Shown: piece by piece, positions 25,576 to 32,367 of the stretch
Layout of the letters: every line of letters begins with the position of its first letter
Numbering within the stretch: position 1 is the first letter of the stretch
NCBI RefSeq assembly: GCF_006716085.1
Contig: NZ_VFON01000002.1
Span: 310,001 to 374,000, forward strand
Direction of reading: 5' to 3'
Origin: Leucobacter komagatae
GTDB lineage: Bacteria > Actinomycetota > Actinomycetes > Actinomycetales > Microbacteriaceae
DNA length: 64,000 nucleotides
Notes under the pieces: model-generated
Database searches by the model: none
What the model saw: the letters and a program-made list of their open reading frames with translations, nothing else
What the model was told of the DNA's origin: nothing
Made by a program: the position numbers and the translations under genes

Positions 25576-26088
25576 ATGACGCACCCCGCCCCCGATCAAA
25601 GCATGCCGTCCGCTCACGAGCAGCCCCAGGTACAAACCCAGGCACCGGTACCAGAGGCAGCAGACCCGCCGCCATCGAAGAAGAAGCGGGCGTTGAAGAC
25701 CGTGCTTTCAATACTCGGCATCTCCGCTGGTCTCGTCATCGGAAAGATACTCATTCCAATCGCGTTCATAGAGGCCGACAACAACGTCACGGTTGAAGAC
25801 GGATACCTGTTCGAGGCCTCTACCTACTCCATCATGTTCCCGGGCGAGCCCGACCCGATTGCAGATATTCCCGCGGGCTACGAAGCAGTCACCTGGTCGA
25901 ACAAACAAAAGATGTATCAAAGCGCCAACGTCGACGTGTCAGTCGTCACCGCGGCGTCACTTGAAGACGCCGTGGCTGGCTGCGCGAGCACCAACGAGGC
26001 GGAGCTGGTTTCGGTCACCCCTTACGGTGGGGCACCGAACAAATCGTCGTTCAGAAGCCCTGGAACGTCCCGGGTGTGGAGGTTCTAG
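25576..26088 (+). CDS. Single-pass membrane protein with frameshifted 3' end
   Basis: A 170-residue product as read. The N-terminus is Pro/Gln-rich and basic (1-40), with one transmembrane helix (about 46-66) and an extracellular domain with an FEASTYSIMFPGEPD segment. The frame ends abnormally: after ...SVTPYGGAP the sequence becomes unlike the rest. Adding one G to the GGGG run at 26029-26032 would instead give GGGTEQIVVQKPWNVPGVEV... and a stop at 26106-26108 that overlaps the ATG of the next gene in a classic ATGA. The gene therefore looks frameshifted by a one-base deletion, or the sequence has an indel error. Context suggests an immunity-like role. Confidence 0.6.
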   Translation: MTHPAPDQSMPSAHEQPQVQTQAPVPEAADPPPSKKKRALKTVLSILGISAGLVIGKILIPIAFIEADNNVTVEDGYLFEASTYSIMFPGEPDPIADIPAGYEAVTWSNKQKMYQSANVDVSVVTAASLEDAVAGCASTNEAELVSVTPYGGAPNKSSFRSPGTSRVWRF

Positions 26089-26104
26089 ATAGTTGGGGAA
26101 TCCA

Positions 26105-26422
26105 ATGAGCGAGACCGAAGACTCCCTTCTAGAACTAAGCGATTTTCTCAAAGCATTTGGTGAGACATACCTCTCAAACTACTTCGCAAGGGTCAGAGAA
26201 GCTATATTGGGGGCAGCTTCGCACAATGGTCGGAGAGAAGCCGCACAGCGGGGACTTGCCCTATTCGCTGGAATGAATAGTTTCAATGATCTGGTCATCA
26301 TGAATGGGAATAACGCTGTCCAAGAGCTGAACGACCAGCTTGATCGCATGCGGGGGGAAGCATTCACTTCGCTGGTTGAAATCGCGCTGAACACCTCTTC
26401 GTCCAGAGAGGAAGAGCGTTGA
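26105..26422 (+). CDS. Small helical protein with GMxSFND motif (DUF6966-like)
   Basis: A 105-residue, mostly helical protein with no signal or membrane segment. The motif FAGMNSFNDLVIMNG (about 54-68), followed by an ELNDQLDRMR helix, resembles the G-M-G-S-F-N-D signature that I associate with DUF6966; this is tentative. The ATG at 26105 overlaps the inferred original stop of the upstream gene (ATGA), and its own TGA overlaps the TTG of the next gene. A decayed second copy lies at about 27719-27908, so this family has been duplicated in the array. Confidence 0.6.
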   Translation: MSETEDSLLELSDFLKAFGETYLSNYFARVREAILGAASHNGRREAAQRGLALFAGMNSFNDLVIMNGNNAVQELNDQLDRMRGEAFTSLVEIALNTSSSREEER

Positions 26423-26850
26423 CCAGCTTGCCTAGAAGAGTATCGCCCCTGGCCAAGGTAGACGGGTCGTTGTCGAAGGTGAACCTTCGCCTAGTGGGGG
26501 GCACAGTTGACATCATAAGCACTAGTTACTTCGTAACGCTGCGGTTCTCCACCAACGCGACAGTTCAGTTTGAGTCCGACTTCACCATTAGGGAGCCCGG
26601 ATGCAGCGAGAAAGTCATCTCGATGGACGGAGATCGCTCTGAACTAGTACCAGTTCTGCGTCTCCACAATGAAGTCGTAGATGCGGCATTCATCGCTGAG
26701 GGAACCTTGCATCTCAGCTTCTCCAACGGAACCACCACAGAAGCCCGACCAGATCCAGAACTTGAGTCGTGGAGCTACTCTGGCCCCGAATCGCCTGAAA
26801 CAAGGGTCATAGCTTTGGCCGGAGGGGAGCTTGCCATTTGGCTCCCCTAG
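26419..26850 (+). CDS. DUF6188 family protein, immunity candidate
   Basis: A 143-residue cytoplasmic protein. The C-terminal half (LHLSFSNGTTTEARPDPELE, then SWSY, then ALAGGELAIW) matches the DUF6188 pattern of a short beta-sandwich ending in PDPxxExW and GGELAxW, a family often found near polymorphic toxins. The start is the TTG overlapping the TGA of the preceding gene (TTGA); no better ATG or GTG lies nearby. GC content is low compared with the flanks. Confidence 0.65.
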   Translation: MTSLPRRVSPLAKVDGSLSKVNLRLVGGTVDIISTSYFVTLRFSTNATVQFESDFTIREPGCSEKVISMDGDRSELVPVLRLHNEVVDAAFIAEGTLHLSFSNGTTTEARPDPELESWSYSGPESPETRVIALAGGELAIWLP

Positions 26851-27103
26851 GAGTCATTTCGATGCCAAGCCGGGCCGAAGTCCGCACCTGGGTTGAAAGC
26901 TCGCGCCTACTCCGCTGAGCTGTAAGGGGGCACAAAACCAAGCGCCGAAAGCGCATACGTGTGCGAACGTGGGCTGAGGCCAGTACTCATCAATGTGTGA
27001 CGCACCTGCGGGCCCTTGCGTTGTGAGCTGGCCATGCGAGGATTGATCTCACCGGACAGACAGGAGTGCGCATGCGAACCGTCGATCTCGACCGCCCTGC
27101 ACC

Positions 27104-27463
27104 ATGACGTTCGTTGACCCGAGCTTTCAGTTGATCGCCGACTTCTTCGAGGGCTCTCCGGCGATCTGGTTGGAACTGCCCGACGGGTGGTTTGGGCGCC
27201 CCTACGACAATCTCCTCACCGTGGTGGACGTGAGCATAGCTGAGAGCGGGAGCCTGGTCATCCTGTTTGAGCACTCATCTCGTTTGACGGTCGAGTCTCC
27301 GTTCAGCGCAGCACTCAAGGAAGGGGCACTTGTGCTTGGGCCCTTTGCCGCAACCGAGTGGGAGTACGCCCCTTTCGGAGAAACAAGCGCCGTCCAGCGG
27401 AGATTCGTCTCCGGAACCTGCACGTTCCATGCGCCGGGCAAGCACCTCGTGGGTGCTCACTGA
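27104..27463 (+). CDS. Hypothetical protein of the immunity array
   Basis: A 119-residue protein without signal or membrane segments. The motif LPDGWFGRPYDN (about 27-38), followed by alternating beta strands and ending in EWEYAPFGE, resembles small uncharacterised proteins found singly near toxins and secretion loci. The ATG overlaps the TGA of an 11-codon reading frame (27072-27107, MRTVDLDRPAP), itself preceded by CAGGAG; that short frame may be a translated leader or the tail of a lost gene. Immunity is a guess from context. Confidence 0.5.
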   Translation: MTFVDPSFQLIADFFEGSPAIWLELPDGWFGRPYDNLLTVVDVSIAESGSLVILFEHSSRLTVESPFSAALKEGALVLGPFAATEWEYAPFGETSAVQRRFVSGTCTFHAPGKHLVGAH

Positions 27464-28008
27464 TGGCAAGAACAGAGCGGCTGAGCAACCCCCAACAACG
27501 CCAACCGGTTCAGGCTCACGCATCCGATCTCGATAGCGCCCGTAGCGATTGCGTTGAGTGTCGCCCCAAAGTTTCCTCCGCCATCACGAGGCTTGGCTGG
27601 GAAAGGGCTAGGGCTTCTCGGGGTTCCCGGTGATCGTCAGCTCCGTCGCCACAGGGCCTGCATCTTTACGTCCCCTGCCCAAAACCAGGAACAAGCCGCT
27701 CAGTGGGAGACCGAATGAAATCAGCTGCAGAACGCCGGATTCAATCGCGAACGCCGAGCAGCTGCCCAGCCCAGTCTTTGCGTGTTTGCTGGGATGAGTA
27801 GCTTCAACGACACTGTACTTATGAAGGGGACCCTGCAGCCCCGAGCTGAACAACCGGCATGATCCGCTGCGGGAAGATGCGTTCTCGTTCTTGAACCAGA
27901 TTCGACTTAAATACGTCACCACTCGAAGAACTGCCATGCCCACCACAACACGCCCCGGTAGGGTCAGGACCACGCAAGCGCCACGGAGAACGACGAGGAG
28001 AGAGCAAC
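27464..28008. other. Decayed intergenic stretch in immunity array
   Basis: No intact gene is seen here. The stretch contains the degraded paralogue at 27719-27908. A 143-codon frame on the minus strand (27608-28039) has a hydrophobic C-terminus but overlaps the recognisable plus-strand remnant and lacks a ribosome-binding site, so it is not called. Confidence 0.5.
27719..27908 (+). pseudogene. Degraded copy of the GMxSFND-motif gene
   Basis: The plus strand encodes RRAAAQPSLCVFAGMSSFND then TVLMKG, closely matching RREAAQRGLALFAGMNSFND of the protein at 26105. About 40 nt later the match resumes in another frame (ELNNRHDPLREDAFSFLNQI versus ELNDQLDRMRGEAFTSLVEI). A stop at 27716-27718 and the frameshift show that it is not functional. 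Confidence 0.75.
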
Positions 28009-28356
28009 ATGAGCCAGAACACGAGCTTCTTTCTCTCATCCATGGAGAGCGCCCGCTTCGCGGGGGTCTACGAGTGCGAGACGCTAGCTCTCGTCACGTT
28101 AGGCCAGGGGCGTCACGCGATACACGCAGCATGTTCCCCGCCAGTTGAGGCAAGTGAGTTTGGTTACCCGCTCGGGCTTGAGTCCGTCGTGCTCGCCAAC
28201 CGATTCGCCGGAGACGACCCGTGGCGAAAGTTCAGCTTTCCGGTGTTCGTCTATATTTGCGCGCCTGAGTTCGAGGCAGAACCTCGGGTACTCGCCTGGG
28301 GCGAGATCTACGCGTCAGCGGAGGACGCACGTCAACACCGGATGGGCCGCCCGTGA
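28009..28356 (+). CDS. Hypothetical protein at the end of the immunity array
   Basis: A 115-residue protein with no family I recognise. It has no signal peptide; hydrophobic strands alternate with charged loops (VYECETLALVTLG, FPVFVYICAPEFEAEP). The ATG has a GAGGAGAG ribosome-binding site at about 7 nt. GC content rises again here towards the housekeeping level. It is the last gene before convergent ispH. Immunity-like by position only. Confidence 0.5.
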   Translation: MSQNTSFFLSSMESARFAGVYECETLALVTLGQGRHAIHAACSPPVEASEFGYPLGLESVVLANRFAGDDPWRKFSFPVFVYICAPEFEAEPRVLAWGEIYASAEDARQHRMGRP

Positions 28357-28384
28357 ACCCCAGGCGGTACGCCCCGGGCAGCCG

Positions 28385-29479
28385 CTACCGAACCCGCCCG
28401 CCGAGGGCACGCGCGTCGCGCTTACCCGAGGCGTCCTGGCGGAGCTCCTTCGGCAGCGAGAACACGAGATCCTCCTCGGCGGTCACGACCGCGCTGACGT
28501 CTGAGTAACCGGCCTCGCCGAGGTCGTCGAGCAGCTCCTGCACGAGCACCTCGGGCACCGACGCGCCGCTCGAGATGCCGATCGTTTTCACGCCTTCGAG
28601 CCACTCCTGCTTGACCTCTTCGGCGAAATCAACGAGGTAGGCGGCCTTCGCGCCGTACTCGAGCGCGACCTCGACGAGGCGCACCGAGTTCGACGAGTTC
28701 GTCGACCCGACGACGAGCACGAGGTCGGCCTCGGGCGCGATCTTCTTAATCGCGACCTGGCGGTTCTGCGTGGCGTAGCAAATGTCGTCCGACGGCGGGT
28801 CCTGCAGGTTCGGGAACCGCTCGCGCAGCCGCCGCACGGTCTCCATCGTCTCGTCGACCGAGAGGGTCGTCTGCGAGAGCCACACGAGGCGATCAGGATC
28901 ACGCACCACAAGGTCATCGACATCGTCAGGCGAGTTCACGATCGTGATGTGATCGGGAGCCTCACCCGCGGTGCCCTCGACCTCTTCGTGGCCGGTGTGG
29001 CCGATGAGCAAGATCTCCATGTCTTGCTTCGCGAAGCGCACCGCCTCGCGGTGCACCTTCGTCACGAGCGGGCAGGTCGCGTCGATCGCGTGCAGGTGCC
29101 GATCTTCAGCCGCCTGCACGACCGCGGGAGAGACGCCGTGGGCCGAGAACACGACGTTCGCGCCCTCGGGCACCTCCTCGACCTCCTCGACGAAGATGGC
29201 GCCCATCTTCTCGAGTGTCTGCACGACGTGCACGTTGTGCACGATCTGCTTGCGAACGTAGACGGGCGCGCCGAAGCGATCGAGCGCCTTCTCGACGGCA
29301 ACGACCGCGCGGTCGACGCCGGCGCAGTAGCCGCGCGGGGCGGCGAGCAGCACGCGTTTGTCGCCGTCCACCGGCTCGTTTTTCAGTCGGCCGCCAAGGC
29401 GACGCATGCGCGGCATCGCCAGGCTCACAACCGGTGCACCAACCGTGCGCTGATCAACAACCGAACCCTGCTCTGTCAT
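28385..29479 (-). CDS. ispH: 4-hydroxy-3-methylbut-2-enyl diphosphate reductase
   Basis: Last step of the MEP isoprenoid pathway: reduces HMBPP to IPP and DMAPP with a [4Fe-4S] cluster (cytoplasm). In the 364-residue product the three cluster cysteines are visible in RGYCAGV (Cys52), [11 protein letters not shown] and [11 protein letters not shown], together with the conserved GHTGHEE and GSTNSSNS segments. The frame is open to 29512, but a -10-like TAGACT lies 7 nt before the ATG at 29479, supporting this leaderless start. The first ~35 residues are variable, so a start at Met22 or Met25 is possible. Divergent from xseA. Confidence 0.95.
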   Translation of the reverse strand: MTEQGSVVDQRTVGAPVVSLAMPRMRRLGGRLKNEPVDGDKRVLLAAPRGYCAGVDRAVVAVEKALDRFGAPVYVRKQIVHNVHVVQTLEKMGAIFVEEVEEVPEGANVVFSAHGVSPAVVQAAEDRHLHAIDATCPLVTKVHREAVRFAKQDMEILLIGHTGHEEVEGTAGEAPDHITIVNSPDDVDDLVVRDPDRLVWLSQTTLSVDETMETVRRLRERFPNLQDPPSDDICYATQNRQVAIKKIAPEADLVLVVGSTNSSNSVRLVEVALEYGAKAAYLVDFAEEVKQEWLEGVKTIGISSGASVPEVLVQELLDDLGEAGYSDVSAVVTAEEDLVFSLPKELRQDASGKRDARALGGRVR

Positions 29480-29486
29480 GCGCACA

Positions 29487-29492
29487 AGTCTA
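29487..29492 (-). promoter_or_regulatory. -10 element of ispH (leaderless type)
   Basis: TAGACT on the minus strand ends 7 nt before the ispH ATG. Confidence 0.5.
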
Positions 29493-29534
29493 CGCTGGAA
29501 CGCTGAGCACATGATCTGGACGCTGGTCGCCGAC

Positions 29535-29540
29535 TAGGCT
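29535..29540 (+). promoter_or_regulatory. -10 element of xseA (leaderless type)
   Basis: TAGGCT ends 7 nt before the xseA ATG at 29548. Confidence 0.5.
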
Positions 29541-29547
29541 CGACGTC

Positions 29548-30765
29548 ATGGCAGCAGACGCACCCGCAACCCGCGAGGCCCCGTGGCCCGTCGCCCTCAT
29601 GAGCGAGAAGGTCGCCGGCTGGATCGACAGGCTCGGCCAGGTCTGGGTCGAGGGCGAGGTCACGCAGTGGCAGGTGCGCGGCGGGCACGTCTACGGCAAG
29701 CTTCGCGACCTCACGCAGGATGCGACCGTGAGCTTCACCGTCTGGCGCTCAGTCGCGCAGCGCCTCACCGCAGAGTTCAAGCAGGGCGACCGGGTGATCG
29801 CGCTCGTGAAGCCGAACTTCTGGGTCAAGGGCGGCTCGCTCACCATGCAGGTGTTCGACCTGTCGCACGTCGGCCTCGGCGAGCTGCTCGAACGGCTCGA
29901 GCGGCTGCGGAGGCAGCTGCAGTCCGAGGGACTCTTCGACGAGGGTCGTAAGCAGCGCCTGCCGTTCCTGCCCGGCAAGATCGGGCTCGTGACGGGCCGC
30001 GACTCCGACGCGGAGAAGGATGTCGTGCGCAACGCGACGCTTCGGTGGCCTGGCGTGCAGTTCAAGATCCACTACGCAGCGGTGCAGGGTGACCGGGCCG
30101 CCGCCGAGGTGACCGCGGGCATCCGCGCGCTCGACGCCGACGCGGAGGTCGACGTCATCATCGTCGCGCGCGGCGGCGGCGACTTCCAAAACTTGCTCCC
30201 GTTCTCGGACGAGGCCGTCGTGCGCGCGGCAGCCGAGGCCAGCACCCCGATCGTCAGCGCCATCGGGCACGAGGCGGACCGCCCGCTGCTCGACGAGGTT
30301 GCCGATCTGCGCGCGTCGACGCCGACCGACGCCGCCAAGCGCGTCGTTCCCGACGTCGGTGAGGAGCTCGCCGGGATCGACCAGGCGCGCAGCCGGATGT
30401 CGGGCAGGCTCAGCCAGTTGTTCGCTCACGAGACGGACAGAATCGCGCAGCTTCGGCAGCGGCCAGTGCTCGCCAGCCCCGACAGGATCGTCGACGACCG
30501 CGCCGAGGAGCTCGTACGCTGGGTCGCGCGCGGCTCGGAGCTCGCCGACCGCGCGATCGTCGACCGCGCGAGCGCGCTCGCCGAGACCCGCGCCCGGCTC
30601 ACCGCCCTGTCACCGCAGGCGACACTCGAGCGCGGCTACGCGATCGTACAGCTGCCGAGTGGCGGCGTGCTGCGCGACCCCGCCGACGCTCCAGGCGGCA
30701 CGGAGCTCCGCGTGAGCGTCGTCGGCGGCAAGCTCGGCGCCACGTCCACGGGGCCACAAGCGTAA
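29548..30765 (+). CDS. xseA: Exodeoxyribonuclease VII large subunit
   Basis: Catalytic subunit of exonuclease VII, which degrades single-stranded DNA to oligonucleotides in repair. The 405-residue product has the N-terminal OB-fold (about 20-115: VEGEVTQWQVRGGHVYGKLRD) and the catalytic domain with GLVTGRDSDAEKDV, VDVIIVARGGGDFQNLLPF and AIGHEADRPLLDEVADLRAS motifs. Helical coiled segments (about 270-360) normally bind XseB. Unusually, xseB is not adjacent but lies 2.85 kb downstream, beyond an IS element and other genes. Confidence 0.95.
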   Translation: MAADAPATREAPWPVALMSEKVAGWIDRLGQVWVEGEVTQWQVRGGHVYGKLRDLTQDATVSFTVWRSVAQRLTAEFKQGDRVIALVKPNFWVKGGSLTMQVFDLSHVGLGELLERLERLRRQLQSEGLFDEGRKQRLPFLPGKIGLVTGRDSDAEKDVVRNATLRWPGVQFKIHYAAVQGDRAAAEVTAGIRALDADAEVDVIIVARGGGDFQNLLPFSDEAVVRAAAEASTPIVSAIGHEADRPLLDEVADLRASTPTDAAKRVVPDVGEELAGIDQARSRMSGRLSQLFAHETDRIAQLRQRPVLASPDRIVDDRAEELVRWVARGSELADRAIVDRASALAETRARLTALSPQATLERGYAIVQLPSGGVLRDPADAPGGTELRVSVVGGKLGATSTGPQA

Positions 30766-30816
30766 GGCTCGGGCACCCCAAGGAGTCGGCGTCTCGGCAC
30801 TGCCTAGGCCCGAGCC
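30766..30816 (+). terminator. Possible terminator after xseA
   Basis: GGCTCGGGC (30766-30774) pairs with GCCCGAGCC (30808-30816). The loop is long (33 nt) and there is no T tract, so this is a weak call. Confidence 0.35.
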
Positions 30817-30847
30817 GTCGCCGTTCAGCACTACCCCGCACCGCGCA

Positions 30848-31093
30848 TTAACCAGTAGCGTCGCTTCGCAGAATTCCAGCCACCGAGATGTCTTCGTCAA
30901 GGTCGGGCCAGTGCACTCCCTGATTTCGGCCGATCACCCGCCAGTTCGCACGTTGAGCTGGCAGCGCGGCGGCCAACGTGGTTACCGCAGTGAACGGGAG
31001 CGCAACGCTACGCCCACCGTGAAGCTTTACGCGTATGTCACGATCAGTGACGCTGATCTCGTCAACGATCTCGTCAGTTGGTGAAATGGTCAC
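30848..31093 (-). CDS. DUF2442 domain protein
   Basis: An 81-residue protein. KLHGGRSVALPF, the QRANW(R)VIG segment and GVHWPDLDEDISVAGIL match the complete DUF2442 pattern. DUF2442 genes are usually paired with DUF4160 genes, a module suspected to be toxin-antitoxin-like. Here the start GTG lies 20 nt inside the end of a DUF4160 remnant on the same strand, in keeping with that pairing. The partner is broken and an IS481 element has inserted just upstream, so expression is doubtful. Confidence 0.8.
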   Translation of the reverse strand: MTISPTDEIVDEISVTDRDIRVKLHGGRSVALPFTAVTTLAAALPAQRANWRVIGRNQGVHWPDLDEDISVAGILRSDATG

Positions 31094-31249
31094 GCCAAGC
31101 CTCCAGTATCTCTTGCTCGCGGAGCGTAACTATTGCAAACATACGGTTCAACTCGTAAGGCGCGAACCCGCCTGGGTGGGCCAAGGCTACAGGTGAAACC
31201 CAGAATTTGGCGGTGAGGTTCCCCGTTCGATATGCACGGGCCCGGAGGC
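31074..31249 (-). pseudogene. Truncated, frameshifted DUF4160 gene
   Basis: Minus-strand translation gives SGPVHIERG in one frame, then NLTAKFWVSPVALAHPGGFA and PYELNRMFAIVTLREQEIL, then EAWRDHFTN-stop in the next. This matches the C-terminal two thirds of DUF4160 (HVHIERG, AKFW, GF...E...I, LLxxWxxxF). The frame changes at a CCCC (GGGG on the coding strand) at 31221-31224; one extra G would restore it. The N-terminus is missing: an in-frame TAG sits at 31250-31252, 15 bp from the IS boundary region. Confidence 0.75.
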
Positions 31250-31261
31250 CTAGAACCCCGC

Positions 31262-31267
31262 GCTAGT
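31262..31267. repeat. Target-site duplication of IS481 element, left copy
   Basis: GCTAGT directly abuts the IS end and is repeated at 32362-32367. It fits the NCTAGN target consensus known for IS481. Confidence 0.85.
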
Positions 31268-32258
31268 TGTACTGCCCGGGGAGGTTGCTCGATAGTCGTG
31301 CGACTGGCGGGAGCTGCCCGATGGCCGAGTGGGGCCTGTGCTGATTGTAGTAGTGCAGCCACGCGGGAAGTGCTTTCCGTCTCGCCTGCTCTGAAGAGTA
31401 GTGCCGACTGTACGCCCACCCGTCCGCGAGGGTGCGATGGAACCGCTCGATTTTCCCGTTGGTCTGCGGCCGGTACGGGCGTGTCCACTTCGGTGTGATT
31501 CCCAAGCCGCTGCAGGCATCACGCCAGGCGTGAGAGCGGTACGCGGATCCGTTGTCCGAGAGCACCCGCTCGACCCGCACCCCGCGATCTTGGAACCAGG
31601 ACACGGCCCGCTGGAGTACTCCGATCGCGGTCTCGGCCCGCTCGTCATCGTGGATCTCGGCATACGCGACTCGGGAGTGGTCATCGATCACGGTGTGCAC
31701 GTAGGCGTGCCGCATCAGCACGTCACGCCTACGGCTCCGTTCCTTCCCGGGAGTCGCAGCCCGGTTCTTCCCACCCTGGACTCGTCCGACCGTGCGCCAG
31801 CCTCCTCCGTCAGGAATGTTGCCGAGCTTCTTCACATCGACATGGATCAGGGAACCCGGATGCGGGTGTTCGTACCTGCGGGCTGGTTCCCCGGTCTTCC
31901 GGTCGATGTGGGAGAGCCGGTTCAACCGTTCCCGCACCAAGACTGCGTGAACCGTGGAGGGTGGAAGCTGCAGGAGACCGCCGATCTCGACCGGGCCGAG
32001 TCGGCGCGTGATCCGCAGGTGCTTGATCTTCCGCACGATCGGGCGCGGGGTCTGGTTCGGGTGGGCGTGCGGGCGAGAGGATCGGTCGGTCATGCCGGCG
32101 ATCCCATGCTCGGCGTAGCGGCGAGCCCATTTCTGAGCGGTCGGCCAGGCGACGTGGAAATAGTCAGCGGCGTGCGCGACTGTCCATCCTTCATCGATGA
32201 TGAGGCGGGCGATGCGGAGTCGTTGGCGTGGGGTCAGGGCTGCGTTAGCGTGGGACAC
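31263..32258 (-). CDS. IS481-family transposase
   Basis: A 331-residue DDE transposase. An N-terminal helix-turn-helix region (about 8-110, RQRLRIARLIIDEGWTVAHA then AADYFHV) is followed by an rve/integrase core with catalytic residues in VHTVIDDHSRVAY (Asp), VERVLSDNGSAYRS (Asp) and QTNGKIERFHRTL (Glu). Length and motifs fit IS481. The last sense codon is completed by, and the TAG stop is supplied by, the target duplication: the coding strand reads CAG-TAC-A at the IS end, then AC-TAG from GCTAGT. The gene appears intact and potentially active. Confidence 0.95.
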   Translation of the reverse strand: MSHANAALTPRQRLRIARLIIDEGWTVAHAADYFHVAWPTAQKWARRYAEHGIAGMTDRSSRPHAHPNQTPRPIVRKIKHLRITRRLGPVEIGGLLQLPPSTVHAVLVRERLNRLSHIDRKTGEPARRYEHPHPGSLIHVDVKKLGNIPDGGGWRTVGRVQGGKNRAATPGKERSRRRDVLMRHAYVHTVIDDHSRVAYAEIHDDERAETAIGVLQRAVSWFQDRGVRVERVLSDNGSAYRSHAWRDACSGLGITPKWTRPYRPQTNGKIERFHRTLADGWAYSRHYSSEQARRKALPAWLHYYNQHRPHSAIGQLPPVARLSSNLPGQYN

Positions 32259-32361
32259 GAGAACCTCCGGTGTAGAGCTGTAGTGGTAGCAGCTCCACTC
32301 TGCCCGGAGGTTCTCGTCTCTGTCACGGAGTCCAGATCAAACAACGACCCTGGACACTACA
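31268..32361 (-). mobile_element. IS481-family insertion sequence, complete
   Basis: A 1094-bp element bounded by imperfect terminal inverted repeats: TGTACTGCCCGGGG inward from 31268 and TGTAGTGTCCAGGG inward from 32361 (11 of 14 matches). It is flanked by the 6-bp duplication GCTAGT. It carries one transposase gene. It inserted exactly at the stop codon of the membrane-protein gene at 32363, whose TAG is inside the duplicated target, so that gene keeps its stop. Confidence 0.92.
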
Positions 32362-32367
32362 GCTAGT
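32362..32367. repeat. Target-site duplication of IS481 element, right copy
   Basis: GCTAGT, identical to 31262-31267. It contains the stop codon of the adjacent minus-strand gene. Confidence 0.85.

Noticed and set aside
27608..28039. 143-codon minus-strand frame with a hydrophobic C-terminus
   Set aside because: Overlaps the recognisable plus-strand pseudogene, lacks a ribosome-binding site, and its N-terminal half has no protein-like pattern. The C-terminal hydrophobic stretch alone is not enough.
31090..31488. 132-codon minus-strand frame crossing the IS left end
   Set aside because: It runs from the transposase region into flanking DNA in a frame different from both real coding sequences; the DUF4160 remnant explains the flank.
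31401..32366. 321-codon plus-strand frame across the IS element
   Set aside because: Antisense to a transposase with intact DDE motifs; no start signals.
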